Source of the DNA: Paludibacteraceae bacterium
GTDB lineage: Bacteria > Bacteroidota > Bacteroidia > Bacteroidales > Paludibacteraceae
Direction: 5' to 3'
Assembly (NCBI GenBank): GCA_905234835.1
Contig: CAJOIZ010000010.1
Coordinates: 1 to 57,264, forward strand
Length of the DNA stretch: 57,264 nt
Made by a program: the position numbers and the translations under genes. Shown here piece after piece: positions 8,281 to 17,058 of this stretch. Numbering within the stretch: the first letter of the stretch is position 1; each line of letters opens with the position of its first letter. The notes beneath the pieces were generated by a model that ran no database searches, was not told the DNA's origin, and saw only the letters and a list, made by a program, of their open reading frames with translations.

Positions 8281-9354
8281 ATGCAGAAACATGGTAACAA
8301 GTACGGTGTACACCGTGTCATTGAGCCTGTAGGCGTACTGCCGCAGCCGGCAAACAAAGTGGATAACAACATGGACGAGATCTATGACAACGAGATTCTG
8401 ATTGATGTTCAGACCCTCAACATTGACTCGGCTTCGTTTACGGATATTCACAACTATGCCCGTCAGCAGGCAGGAGAAGGTGCATCGGAAGAGCGCATTA
8501 TGGAGGAAATCAAGAAAGAGATGCTGCTGAACGTCGAGTTGCAGGGCAAGCACCGCAACCGCCGCACAGGTTCGGGTGGTATGTTGCTTGGTAAAGTAGA
8601 GAAGATTGGTGACGCTCTGAAAGGTAAGATTGACCTGAAAGAGGGTGACCGTATCGCTACGCTCGTATCGCTGTCGCTGACTCCGCTGCGTATTGATGAG
8701 ATTCTTGCGATCCGCGCTGATGTGGATCAAGTGGACATCAAAGGTAAAGCCATACTCTTCGAGAGCGGTATCTATGCAAAGATTCCGGATGACATGCCCG
8801 AGAAGTTGGCTCTGTCGGCACTGGACGTAGCTGGTGCTCCTGCACAGACAGCTAAACTCTGCCAGTATGGTCAGACTGTTGTTATCCTCGGTGCTGGTGG
8901 TAAGAGCGGTATGCTTTGCTGCTACGAGGCAAAGAAGCGCGTAGGCGTTACAGGTAAGGTGATTGGTATCGCCAACAGCCCGAAGTCAACCAAGCGCATT
9001 AAGGACCTCGGTTTCTGCGACATCGTGGAGAGTGCGGCAGGTATGACCCCTGTACAGGTGTACGAACTTGTTTCGCGTCTTACAGACGGCAAGATGGCTG
9101 ACGTGACTATCAACTGCGTGAATGTTCCCGATCAGGAGATGACAGCCATCATGTGCACGAAGGACGACGGTATCGTATATTTCTTCTCGATGGCAACTTC
9201 CTTCACAAAGGCTTCGCTCGGTGCGGAAGGTATCGGTGCCGACGTGAACATGATTATGGGTAACGGCTATACGAAGGGTCACGCCGAGTTCACCCTGCAG
9301 GAGTTGCGTGAAAGCCCCGAACTGCGCAAAATCTTTGAGGAACTGTACGCATAA
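8281..9354 (+). CDS. kdd: L-erythro-3,5-diaminohexanoate dehydrogenase
   Basis: 357 residues, the family's normal length. An N-terminal GroES-like part is followed by a dinucleotide-binding segment VVILGAGGKSGM (glycines at residues 204-210). Kdd oxidatively deaminates 3,5-diaminohexanoate to 5-amino-3-oxohexanoate with NAD+. It supplies the substrate of Kce, encoded directly upstream. No signal peptide; cytoplasmic. Confidence 0.94.
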   Translation: MQKHGNKYGVHRVIEPVGVLPQPANKVDNNMDEIYDNEILIDVQTLNIDSASFTDIHNYARQQAGEGASEERIMEEIKKEMLLNVELQGKHRNRRTGSGGMLLGKVEKIGDALKGKIDLKEGDRIATLVSLSLTPLRIDEILAIRADVDQVDIKGKAILFESGIYAKIPDDMPEKLALSALDVAGAPAQTAKLCQYGQTVVILGAGGKSGMLCCYEAKKRVGVTGKVIGIANSPKSTKRIKDLGFCDIVESAAGMTPVQVYELVSRLTDGKMADVTINCVNVPDQEMTAIMCTKDDGIVYFFSMATSFTKASLGAEGIGADVNMIMGNGYTKGHAEFTLQELRESPELRKIFEELYA

Positions 9355-9357
9355 ATT

Positions 9358-9470
9358 GTTGAAAGTCGAGAGTTGAAAGAAGTGTGTTTATTAGGTAAGA
9401 GTTGATAACTATAAACACTAAACTACGAAACTTCTCTAAACTTTCAACTATCAACTCTAAACTGGATTCA
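9358..9470. repeat. heptad repeats between kdd and kamA
   Basis: Left part in one sense (GTTGAAAGTCGAGAGTTGAAAG), right part in the other (CTAAACTTTCAACTATCAACT). Units repeat about every 7 bp. As before kal, the two halves could pair in RNA just upstream of the kamA start at 9473. Confidence 0.65.
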
Positions 9471-9472
9471 TT

Positions 9473-10750
9473 ATGAATATCAGCAGAAGACAACAACTGT
9501 TCCCTAATGTCAGCGACAAGGATTGGAACGATTGGCACTGGCAGGTCAGGAATCGTATAGAGACGCTTGACGAGTTGAAGAAGTATGTTCAGCTCACCGA
9601 GGAGGAGCAGGAAGGCGTGCGAAGCGTACTTAGTACGTTGCGTATGGCTATCACTCCTTATTATCTGAGCCTGATCAACCCTGATGACCCGTATGACCCT
9701 GTTCGCAAACAGTGTATCCCTACGGCAGCCGAAACGCATCTTGCGGAAGCGGATCTCTTGGATCCTCTTCATGAGGACGAGGACTCGCCCGCACCCGGAC
9801 TGACACATCGTTATCCCGACCGCGTGCTGTTTCTCATCACGGACATGTGTTCTATGTACTGCCGCCACTGTACCCGCCGTCGTTTTGCGGGACAGAAGGA
9901 TGATGAGAGTCCGTCGGAGCGTATAGAGAAAGCCCTTGAATACATTGAGAAGACCGAATGTGTGCGCGATGTATTGCTCTCTGGTGGTGACGCGCTGATG
10001 GTAGGTGATGCCAAACTGGAGTATATCATCTCGCGCCTGCGTCAGATCAAGCACGTGGAGATAGTCCGTCTGGGCAGTCGTGTGCCTGTTGTTTGCCCGC
10101 AGCGTATAACGCCCGAACTGTGCGCCATGCTCAGCAAGTACCATCCCGTTTGGCTCAATACGCACTTCAACCACCCCAACGAAGTAACGGAAGAGAGCCG
10201 CCGTGCGTGTGAGATGCTCGCTAACGCAGGTATTCCTTTGGGCAACCAGAGCGTACTCTTGCGCGGCATCAACGATTGCGTGAACATACAGATGGAACTG
10301 GTACACGAACTCGTGAAGATGCGCGTGCGTCCTTACTACATTTATCAGTGTGACTTGAGTCAGGGACTGGAGCATTTCCGCACCCCCGTTTCGAAAGGCA
10401 TAGAGATTATCGAAGGTCTGCGCGGACACACGTCTGGCTATTGCATACCGACGTTCGTAGTGGATGCCCCCGGTGGAGGTGGCAAGACTCCCGTAATGCC
10501 TCAGTACGTTATATCGCAGGCTCCCGGTCGCGTTGTATTGCGTAACTTTGAGGGTGTCATTACCACTTATACAGAGCCGCAGGACTACACCAACGAGTGC
10601 CACTGCCCCAAGTGCGAGGCAGAGCGCAACAAGAAAGTAGGTGCGGACAAGGCTGTGGATGGCGTTATCTCACTGCTCAAAGGCGAACGCATGAACATAG
10701 AGCCGGCTCACCTCAAACGTCACGAACGCAACGAAGCAAGAAAAGGGTAG
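9473..10750 (+). CDS. kamA: L-lysine 2,3-aminomutase
   Basis: 425 residues. This radical SAM, PLP enzyme interconverts L-lysine and L-beta-lysine, the first step of lysine fermentation. The radical SAM motif CSMYCRHC gives Cys126, 130 and 133; the PLP lysine is Lys338 in DAPGGGGK; substrate-binding aspartates are Asp294 and Asp331; the zinc cysteines are Cys269 and Cys376, 378, 381 (NECHCPKC). All are one residue higher than I recall for the Clostridium subterminale enzyme, so the active site is intact. It ends the gene row and is followed by a strong bidirectional terminator. The next enzyme of the path, KamDE, is not in the window. Confidence 0.96.
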   Translation: MNISRRQQLFPNVSDKDWNDWHWQVRNRIETLDELKKYVQLTEEEQEGVRSVLSTLRMAITPYYLSLINPDDPYDPVRKQCIPTAAETHLAEADLLDPLHEDEDSPAPGLTHRYPDRVLFLITDMCSMYCRHCTRRRFAGQKDDESPSERIEKALEYIEKTECVRDVLLSGGDALMVGDAKLEYIISRLRQIKHVEIVRLGSRVPVVCPQRITPELCAMLSKYHPVWLNTHFNHPNEVTEESRRACEMLANAGIPLGNQSVLLRGINDCVNIQMELVHELVKMRVRPYYIYQCDLSQGLEHFRTPVSKGIEIIEGLRGHTSGYCIPTFVVDAPGGGGKTPVMPQYVISQAPGRVVLRNFEGVITTYTEPQDYTNECHCPKCEAERNKKVGADKAVDGVISLLKGERMNIEPAHLKRHERNEARKG

Positions 10751-10775
10751 GATATCCTCCGCACCCGTTAGCAAT

Positions 10776-10828
10776 AGATACAATAAAGGGCTTCTAAAAA
10801 CGATTCTTAGAAGCCCTTTATTGTATCT
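10776..10828. terminator. bidirectional terminator between kamA and the minus-strand gene
   Basis: A perfect 22-bp inverted repeat (10776-10797 and 10807-10828) with a 9-nt loop. A-rich and T-rich ends on both sides allow it to end transcription of kamA and of the convergent gene at 10840-11595. Confidence 0.88.
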
Positions 10829-10839
10829 ATAAGTTTGCC

Positions 10840-11595
10840 TTAGAACTTGTAAGCGCAACCCAGAGTGAAGAACTGCAGGTCCGGATTCATCATGTTGAAT
10901 TGGACAGAAGCATTGCTGTCGGTGGATTTGACTTTGGACGAGCCGAGTCCCGACGTTACGAGTTCGCTTTGTGTATTACCCGTTACGCTGAGACCGATGG
11001 CATCCAAAGTAACATCCATCATCCAGTGCTCGGTCAGGTTGAAGACCATTACAGGACGGATATTCACGCCCCAACGGAAGTCGGTGGGTTTGCTCTCTGC
11101 GATATAGTCTTTCTGAGCCTTGTTGTAAGTCTCTGCGGCTTTTGCGGATATATACCCGTTCTCAAATTGCTTGTCAGCCATGGCTATTCCCCAACCGAGA
11201 TTGACAACTCCTTCTACGCCCAGGTTGAACCAGCCCTTGTTCAGGAACAGGTAACGGGCATACGGGTTGACATAGACAACGAAATCGGGATCAAGCAGGT
11301 TCTTCTCAAAGCTCTTCTTGTCGGATTTGATGACGTATGTCATCGTCTCGTTATAATGGAGATCCAATGCGACACCAAGTTCCAACTTGTCGCTGATCAG
11401 TCGTACACCTACACGGGGAACAAAGGAGAAGTTGAATGTATTGCTCCCTTTCTTGGTGATTAGGTCATTGACAACTGTTTTGCTTCCTATTTCTCCACCG
11501 ACTCCTAAACTGCCGCCGATCACTAATTGTGCATGGATGGCAGTTACGCCCATTAGGGCGATAGTCATAGTAAGAAATACTTTCTTCAGGTTCAT
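10840..11595 (-). CDS. predicted outer-membrane beta-barrel protein
   Basis: 251 residues with a signal peptide (MNLKKVFLTMTIALMGVTAI, cleavage near HAQ). The mature part alternates hydrophobic and polar residues with many glycines and aromatic strand ends (FSFVPRVGVRL, LGVALDLHYNE, FFTLGCAYKF), and the protein ends in an aromatic residue, as outer-membrane barrels do. About eight to ten strands fit the length. No specific family recognised; transport or structural role unknown. Its start is 17 bp after the rubrerythrin stop, so it may be the last gene of that transcript. Confidence 0.7.
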   Translation of the reverse strand: MNLKKVFLTMTIALMGVTAIHAQLVIGGSLGVGGEIGSKTVVNDLITKKGSNTFNFSFVPRVGVRLISDKLELGVALDLHYNETMTYVIKSDKKSFEKNLLDPDFVVYVNPYARYLFLNKGWFNLGVEGVVNLGWGIAMADKQFENGYISAKAAETYNKAQKDYIAESKPTDFRWGVNIRPVMVFNLTEHWMMDVTLDAIGLSVTGNTQSELVTSGLGSSKVKSTDSNASVQFNMMNPDLQFFTLGCAYKF

Positions 11596-11612
11596 AGTGT
11601 CCCTCCGATTGG

Positions 11613-12161
11613 TTATTTCTTGAAGTAGCGGTTGTACAGCCCTTGGAAGCCTGCACCGTGACGAGCTTCGTCTTTCGCCATTTCGTGAACGGTATCGTGG
11701 ATGGCATCAAGGTTAAGCTGTTTGGCGCGGGTAGCGATTTTCAGCTTGCCTTCGCACGCACCGGCTTCAGCCATCATGCGTTTCTCGAGGTTGGTCTTGG
11801 TGTCCCATACCACTTCGCCGAGCAGTTCGGCGAACTTGGCGCAGTGTTCGGCTTCTTCCATTGCGTACTGACGGAAAGCGGCGGCAATCTCGGGATAGCC
11901 TTCACGGTCGGCTTGGCGTGCCATAGCGAGGTACATGCCTACCTCTGTCGCTTCACCCATAAAGTGGGCGTTGAGGTCTGCGCGCATCTGGTCATCTGTG
12001 TCTTTTGCCACACCGAGTACATGTTCGCACGCGAACTGAATGCCGGCATCAGCCTTCACTTCTTTCCATGTTACTACTTGTTTGCACTGGGGGCAACGTT
12101 CGGGTGCTTCTGTCCCTTCATAAACATACCCGCAGATGGGGCATACGAATTTCTTTTTCAT
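11613..12161 (-). CDS. rubrerythrin with N-terminal rubredoxin (reverse rubrerythrin)
   Basis: 182 residues. The N-terminal rubredoxin module binds iron through Cys7, Cys10, Cys23 and Cys26 ([12 protein letters not shown]). It is followed by a four-helix ferritin-like domain with di-iron residues in [19 protein letters not shown] and KDEARHG. Classical rubrerythrin has rubredoxin at the C-terminus, so this is the reversed order. The protein reduces hydrogen peroxide in the cytoplasm, part of oxygen defence in anaerobes. It sits 18 bp after the antiporter stop. Confidence 0.9.
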   Translation of the reverse strand: MKKKFVCPICGYVYEGTEAPERCPQCKQVVTWKEVKADAGIQFACEHVLGVAKDTDDQMRADLNAHFMGEATEVGMYLAMARQADREGYPEIAAAFRQYAMEEAEHCAKFAELLGEVVWDTKTNLEKRMMAEAGACEGKLKIATRAKQLNLDAIHDTVHEMAKDEARHGAGFQGLYNRYFKK

Positions 12162-12179
12162 AGTTGTGTGAGTTTTTGG

Positions 12180-13808
12180 TTATTTATCTTGTTTGTTATT
12201 GCCTTGTGTGAGGCGGTTCCAACGTTCACGGAAGAAGTCCCCCGTGTTGGTGATGATTTGCATTTTCCATTCTTTGAGGTTGTAGTTGTCCTCCTCTTCT
12301 TGGTCTTTCTGGGCTTTCGCCATATTGTCATCGGATATGACGAGCAGTTGGTCACCTTCCTTGAGTATCGTCTTGCCGTTGGGCACGAAGAAGTTTTCGC
12401 CTCGGCGTGTCATGATGATACGGATGGATTCGGGTATGCCCATCTCTTTGAGCATTGTGCCGTGTTGCAGCATCTCCGGTGTCACCACCATCTCCTGCGC
12501 ATACTCTTCCACTTCTTCGGGCAGCTCTATGTCGAAGTACTGCAGCCGTTTCTTCTGCTCCACATCTTGTGTCAGGTGCAGGCTACGGGCAAGTGCGGTA
12601 AGCGAAGTGCCCTGCAGCACTAAAGAGAGTAGGGTGCACAGAAAGACCACATGGAACAGCAGGTTGGCGTGCGGCACGTTGTGCACCATACATAGGATGG
12701 TGAAGATGATTGGCACAGCGCCTTTCAGACCGACCCAGCTGACAAACAGCTTGTCGCGGTTCTCGAACTCCTTGAACGGATGCAGGCAGAGGAACACTGC
12801 CAACGGACGCGAGATGAAGATCATCACGAAACTGATAATCAGGCAGGGAAGCCACACTTCCCATAGCATCAGTTCGTGCGGCTTGACCATCAAACCTAAG
12901 AGCAGGAACATCAGCAACTGGCAGAGCCAGGTCAGACCGTCGAAGAACGACTTCGTCTGACGTTTGCGCACGAACTTAGAGTTGCCTATCATCAGGCCGC
13001 CCATATAGACGGCGAGGTAGCTGTTACCCTTCATGTAGTACGTCACCGCAAAGATGAAGATGCAGAAAGTCAGTATCATAATGGGATACAGGCTCTCGTT
13101 GGTGAGTTTGACTTTCCGCATCAGCGATACGGCGGCTTTGCCGAGAGCGAAACCCATTACGGCACCTACAATCAGTTGCACCACAATCTCTTGTGCAATA
13201 GTCAGTGCGCTGATGTCTTTTGTCTCGCCGGCTGTGACGATGCCTATCAGTGTGATGGTCAGTATATACGCCATCGGGTCGTTCGCGCCGGACTCCACCT
13301 CTAACAGCGGACGCAGATGGTGTTTCAGTCCGATGTTGTTGGTTCGTAGGATGGAGAACACGCTTGCCGAGTCGGTGGACGACATCGTGGATGCCATCAG
13401 CAGGGCGGTGGCGAAGCCCACGGACACGATTGCGTTAATCCAGCCGAAGATGAAGTAGATGAGCACCCCTGAAAACAATGCGGTCAGCAGCACGCCGATG
13501 GTAGCAAGCGTCACGCCTGGCTCAATCACTGGGCGTATGTCGGCTATCTTCGTGTCCATGCCGCCCGAGAATAGGATGACGCACAGCGCGATGGTGCTGA
13601 TAGCCTGCATCGAATTGAGACTCAGGCTGGAGATGTATCCTACACCGTCTTCGCTGATATAGGAACCTACACCGTCAGGTCCGAACACCATACCCACCAC
13701 CAAGAACAGCAGCAGCGCGGGCACGCCGAAGCGGTTGCGAAGGCGGTCGGTGAAGATGCTCGCAAAGAACAGCAGACTCAGTATCAGCAGGATGAGCTCG
13801 ACTTGCAT
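12180..13808 (-). CDS. K+/H+ antiporter of the NhaP2/CvrA type
   Basis: 542 residues. About twelve membrane helices span residues 1-385, with the CPA1 core visible in FSGGMDTKIADIRPVI and ESGANDPMAYIL. The cytoplasmic end has a TrkA-C-like domain (about 455-515: TPEMLQHGTMLKEMGIPE, GKTILKEGDQLLVIS) that would bind a regulatory ligand. The family exchanges cytoplasmic K+ for protons. The charged C-terminal tail is rich in Asn and Lys. The gene lies 3 bp after the thioredoxin stop and appears to be part of the run hpf-thioredoxin-antiporter-rubrerythrin. Confidence 0.88.
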   Translation of the reverse strand: MQVELILLILSLLFFASIFTDRLRNRFGVPALLLFLVVGMVFGPDGVGSYISEDGVGYISSLSLNSMQAISTIALCVILFSGGMDTKIADIRPVIEPGVTLATIGVLLTALFSGVLIYFIFGWINAIVSVGFATALLMASTMSSTDSASVFSILRTNNIGLKHHLRPLLEVESGANDPMAYILTITLIGIVTAGETKDISALTIAQEIVVQLIVGAVMGFALGKAAVSLMRKVKLTNESLYPIMILTFCIFIFAVTYYMKGNSYLAVYMGGLMIGNSKFVRKRQTKSFFDGLTWLCQLLMFLLLGLMVKPHELMLWEVWLPCLIISFVMIFISRPLAVFLCLHPFKEFENRDKLFVSWVGLKGAVPIIFTILCMVHNVPHANLLFHVVFLCTLLSLVLQGTSLTALARSLHLTQDVEQKKRLQYFDIELPEEVEEYAQEMVVTPEMLQHGTMLKEMGIPESIRIIMTRRGENFFVPNGKTILKEGDQLLVISDDNMAKAQKDQEEEDNYNLKEWKMQIITNTGDFFRERWNRLTQGNNKQDK

Positions 13809-13811
13809 CGT

Positions 13812-14243
13812 CTATTTCGCTTTCTTGCCTAATAGGAACTCGTCAATGATTTGTTCGATGTTCTCTTGCGGGTACAGACCCTTGAGCAGCATTGGTTTGC
13901 CGTTCTTGGGTACGTACAGCACTTGCGGGATGCTCGCTATCTGGAACACGTACGCCAGTTCGCGTTCTTGTTCCGTGTCGGCTTTGTAGAACACCACTTT
14001 GCCCTTGTACTTCTCGCTCAGGGTCTCCATGATGGGTGCTAAACGCTTGCACGGACCGCACCACGTCGTGTAGAAATCAATCACGCACGGACGTTTGCCC
14101 AAGTAGTTCCACGCGGTGTCATTCTTGTAGTTGAACACTTTCTTCTGGAACTGCTCGGTGGTGATGTATGTCACTTCGGCATTGGCTCGTGTGAGAGGCA
14201 GGGCCGCCAGCACGATTAGCAGCAGAGGCAGCAGGCGTCTCAT
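13812..14243 (-). CDS. periplasmic thioredoxin-family protein
   Basis: 143 residues. A signal peptide (MRRLLPLLLIVLAALPLTRA) precedes a complete thioredoxin fold with the active site WCGPC (Cys62, Cys65) and the cis-proline region SIPQVLYV. The protein probably reduces or rearranges disulfides in the periplasm. The start codon overlaps the end of hpf by 4 bp (ATGA), so translation is coupled. Confidence 0.88.
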   Translation of the reverse strand: MRRLLPLLLIVLAALPLTRANAEVTYITTEQFQKKVFNYKNDTAWNYLGKRPCVIDFYTTWCGPCKRLAPIMETLSEKYKGKVVFYKADTEQERELAYVFQIASIPQVLYVPKNGKPMLLKGLYPQENIEQIIDEFLLGKKAK

Positions 14244-14527
14244 TTGTCTTTCTGTTTTTCTAATTGGCGGTCAATGGCTTCGAGGCATTCGTCTATGCCT
14301 TGCTCGAATGTGTCGCAGGTCTTCTGTGCGAACAGTTCGGCGCCGAAGCCGCTCACGCGGATGCGGGTTTCTTTGTTCAGGTTCGTCTCGGGTTTGACCA
14401 CGGTCATACGGATTTCCATTTCTGCCGATGCGGGCAGCAGTTTCTCGTAGCGGCGGGTCTTCTTGGTGATGTACTGACGCAGATGTTCTGCGATGTCAAA
14501 GTTGATGCATTGGGTGTTGAGTGTCAT
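14240..14527 (-). CDS. hpf: ribosome hibernation promoting factor, short form
   Basis: 95 residues, the short HPF/RaiA (S30AE) type without the long C-terminal dimerisation domain. The segments HLRQYITKKTRRYEKLLP and MTVVKPETNLNKETRIRVSG fit the beta-alpha-beta fold that binds the 30S subunit and holds idle ribosomes. It lies directly downstream of xerC, a gene order common in Bacteroidota. Confidence 0.88.
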   Translation of the reverse strand: MTLNTQCINFDIAEHLRQYITKKTRRYEKLLPASAEMEIRMTVVKPETNLNKETRIRVSGFGAELFAQKTCDTFEQGIDECLEAIDRQLEKQKDK

Positions 14528-14554
14528 GGTGTTTGTTATTTAATGGTTAATATA

Positions 14555-15445
14555 TCAGTTGTTTGTTGCTCTTGGGTGGGCTTTGTTGTAGGCTCTGTGT
14601 ATCTGCTCGAACGTGGTGTGCGAATACACCTCGGTGGCGGCTAACGACGCGTGTCCTAACAGGGTCTGTATCGTGCGTATATCGGCTCCGTTGTTCAGCA
14701 TCTCTGTCGCGAATGTATGCCGGAACACGTGCGGCGAGTGTTTCTTCATTGTGGTCACTTCGCCCATACGTCTGGTCACGATGCGGTACAGCCTGTCTCT
14801 GTCTAATGGCGCGGTGGTGCCGTCTTTCTTCCAGACTACAAAAAACGTGCCATTGTCTGTTCCCCGAACCTGTCGGTATTGTTCTATTTGTTTGCACAGT
14901 TTGTCGCCTATTGGGATTATCCGTTCCTTGCGCCGTTTGCCGAACACGCGTATCTGTTTCTCGTTCGTATCCACGTCTTTGTCTTGCAGCCCGACTAACT
15001 CTGCCCGTCGCATTCCTGTCTGGAACAGCATCTCTATGATAAGGCAGTCGCGGATGCTTTCCGGGTCATCGGCTTCCTGTTCGTAGCGTGTCGCCTCTTG
15101 CATCTCCGAGGGGCGGAAGAACACGGGAAGCGGCTTGTCGGCTTTGGGTGCTATGATACGGCGGGTAACGTCTTTCTCCACAGCTTGTTGGCGCAGAAGA
15201 AACTTGTAAAACGAGCGCAGGGCGGTCAGTTTCTGTTGTACGCTCCGCGGCGCATGTTTCTTATCTTCAATCAGGTATAGCAGCCACTCTCGTACGTCCT
15301 GTTCGGTCACGTCCCGTACGTTCGCACGGTCTAACGGATTGCCGATGAACACGCTGAAGTCGTTCAGCGCATCTGAGTACGCACGCACGGTCAGCGCGGA
15401 GTACTTCTTCTCTACAGCTATATATTCCAAGAACGCGTCAATCAC
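14555..15445 (-). CDS. xerC: tyrosine recombinase, XerC type
   Basis: 296 residues. An N-terminal SAM-like core-binding domain (about 1-90) precedes the catalytic domain with Arg146, Lys170, His239, Arg242, His265 and Tyr274, so all six catalytic residues are present. The closest role is Xer-type resolution of chromosome dimers at dif. Size, linkage to hpf and lack of flanking attachment repeats argue for a housekeeping gene, not an element integrase. It overlaps the upstream deoxynucleoside kinase gene by 8 bp. Confidence 0.87.
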   Translation of the reverse strand: MIDAFLEYIAVEKKYSALTVRAYSDALNDFSVFIGNPLDRANVRDVTEQDVREWLLYLIEDKKHAPRSVQQKLTALRSFYKFLLRQQAVEKDVTRRIIAPKADKPLPVFFRPSEMQEATRYEQEADDPESIRDCLIIEMLFQTGMRRAELVGLQDKDVDTNEKQIRVFGKRRKERIIPIGDKLCKQIEQYRQVRGTDNGTFFVVWKKDGTTAPLDRDRLYRIVTRRMGEVTTMKKHSPHVFRHTFATEMLNNGADIRTIQTLLGHASLAATEVYSHTTFEQIHRAYNKAHPRATNN

Positions 15446-16067
15446 TGTTTTGTGCGGAGAACAGGCCGAACAGTTCGGCGTCTATATGGTCTGTTATCCA
15501 GCGGAAGTCGTCGGGGTTCTCGCCGAATTTGATTTTGTCGCCATCCACTATCAGCAGCCGTCCTTTGTAGTCATGTATCCATGCCTCGTACTTGTCGTTC
15601 AGACCTTGCAGGTAGTCGATGCGCATACCTGACTCATATTCGCGGCCGCGTTTCTGTATCTGTGCCACGAGGTTGGGGATGCCCGAGCGGATATAGATGA
15701 GCAGGTCAGGCATACGCACTAACGACATCATCAGGTCGAACAGGTCTTGGTAGTTATCGAAGTCGCGGTCCGACATGTAACCTTGTTCGTGCAGGTTCGG
15801 AGCGAAGATGCGGGCGTCCTCATAGATGGTGCGGTCTTGGATGATGTACTCGTCCGACTGGCCTATCTCTACCACGTCTTGGAACCGCTTGTTCAGAAAG
15901 TAAATCTGCAGGTTGAACGACCAGCGAGCCATGTCTGAATAGAAGTCCTCAAGGTAGGGGTTATACTCGACCGACTCGAACCGCGGCGTCCAGCCGTAGT
16001 GTTTGGCAAGCATGTTCGTCAGTGTTGTCTTGCCGCAACCGATGTTTCCTGCGATGGCTATGTGCAT
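15438..16067 (-). CDS. deoxynucleoside kinase, copy 1
   Basis: 209 residues. The P-loop is GNIGCGKT at residues 7-14; the DR motif of the family is QDRTIYED. The lid region has IQKRGREYESGMR. The enzyme phosphorylates deoxynucleosides for salvage in the cytoplasm; which base it prefers cannot be read from the sequence. The next gene upstream, 26 bp away, is a clear paralogue. Confidence 0.88.
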   Translation of the reverse strand: MHIAIAGNIGCGKTTLTNMLAKHYGWTPRFESVEYNPYLEDFYSDMARWSFNLQIYFLNKRFQDVVEIGQSDEYIIQDRTIYEDARIFAPNLHEQGYMSDRDFDNYQDLFDLMMSLVRMPDLLIYIRSGIPNLVAQIQKRGREYESGMRIDYLQGLNDKYEAWIHDYKGRLLIVDGDKIKFGENPDDFRWITDHIDAELFGLFSAQNSD

Positions 16068-16093
16068 AGTAGTGTTGTTTATCGGGTTATACG

Positions 16094-16750
16094 TTATATG
16101 TCAAGCGATGTCTGTCTGTTCTTCCAGATGTGTTCCGAGAACAGACCGAACAGTTGTCCGTCTATCTTGTCCAATACGGTACGGAAGTCTTCGGGCCGGT
16201 TCTCAAAGTCCAGTTGGTCGGAGTCGATGACCAGCACGTTCCCCTCGTAGCGTTGGAAGATGAACTCCTCGTACCGGTCGTTCAGGTCTTTGAGGTAGTC
16301 TATCTGCATGGCTTGTTCGTACTCACGGCCGCGTTTCTGTATCTGGGCTATCAGTGCCGGCACTGACTTGCGCAGATAAACCAGCATGTCGGGCAACCGG
16401 ATGAGGCTTTTCAGGTTGTTGAACAGTTCCATGTAGGTCGTGTAGTCACGTTCGCTCAGGTCTCCGCGGAGGTAGTTGTTGCGCACGAACACGAACACGC
16501 CCTCATACAGACTGCGGTCTTGGATGATGGTGTGGGTGGCTTGTTGCACGGATAGCAGGTCTTTGAACCGTTCTTTCAGGAAGTAAGTCTCGACGCAGAA
16601 CGACCAACGGGAGATATCTTTGTAGTAGTCTTCCAAATAGGGGTTATAGGTCACGCTCTCGAAGCGTGGCTCCCAGCCGTAGTACCGCGCCAACATCTTT
16701 GTCAGCGTCGTCTTACCGGCTCCTATGTTTCCCGCTATGGCTATATACAT
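16094..16750 (-). CDS. deoxynucleoside kinase, copy 2
   Basis: 218 residues, about half identical by eye to the neighbouring kinase. P-loop GNIGAGKT at residues 7-14, QDRSLYEG in the DR position, lid IQKRGREYEQAMQ. The two genes are in tandem and probably give two subunits or two specificities; paired deoxynucleoside kinases forming heterodimers are known in Lactobacillus. Its promoter is probably at 16906-16936, which leaves a 5' leader of about 150 nt made of heptad repeats. Confidence 0.88.
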   Translation of the reverse strand: MYIAIAGNIGAGKTTLTKMLARYYGWEPRFESVTYNPYLEDYYKDISRWSFCVETYFLKERFKDLLSVQQATHTIIQDRSLYEGVFVFVRNNYLRGDLSERDYTTYMELFNNLKSLIRLPDMLVYLRKSVPALIAQIQKRGREYEQAMQIDYLKDLNDRYEEFIFQRYEGNVLVIDSDQLDFENRPEDFRTVLDKIDGQLFGLFSEHIWKNRQTSLDI

Positions 16751-16757
16751 CCTTCCG

Positions 16758-16889
16758 TCTAATATCTAACGTCCAACGTCTAACAATGAAATGGTCTAAC
16801 AATGCAATGGTCCAACGTCCAACAGTCTAACGTCCAACAATGCAATGGTCTAATATCTAACAATGCAATGGTCCAATCTCCAATCTCTC
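16758..16889. repeat. heptad repeats with interspersed 9-mers in the leader of the kinase operon
   Basis: Heptamers of form TCYAACG, TCTAACA, TCCAATC alternate with the 9-mer ATGCAATGG (four times, plus ATGAAATGG). They fill the space between the kinase ATG and the promoter at 16906-16936 and so would be transcribed. Confidence 0.75.
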
Positions 16890-16905
16890 CCCTCTTTTTC
16901 CGCGG

Positions 16906-16936
16906 CAAAGATACGGGTTTATTCTGAATGAACAAA
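16906..16936 (-). promoter_or_regulatory. promoter of the deoxynucleoside kinase operon
   Basis: Read on the minus strand: TTTG (16933-16936), a 19-bp spacer and TATCTTTG (16906-16913) followed by CCGCGG. Good match to the Bacteroidota consensus. Confidence 0.65.
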
Positions 16937-16981
16937 TACCCTTTGCATTTTCCTCTGTATTGTACATACATATTCCCCTTT

Positions 16982-17036
16982 CGCAGACTATACGGATACT
17001 ATAGGGATACTATAGGGATACTATACAGATACAATC
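16982..17036. repeat. 11-bp tandem repeats, GGGATACTATA type
   Basis: Five consecutive 11-bp units: a degenerate first, three near-identical (NGGATACTATA), and a degenerate last. First of three unrelated 11-bp arrays in this gap. Confidence 0.85.
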
Positions 17037-17058
17037 GGAATACGCCTTCCCCTCTATG

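Noticed and set aside
9290..10603. 437-codon minus-strand frame opposite kamA
   Set aside because: Shadow of kamA, which has a complete active site.
14528..14554. tRNA gene beside hpf-xerC, as found in some Bacteroidota
   Set aside because: The gap is only 27 bp; no tRNA is present.
14555..15445. integrase of an integrative element or integron
   Set aside because: Linked to hpf and kinase genes in a housekeeping context, no att repeats; looks like chromosomal XerC.
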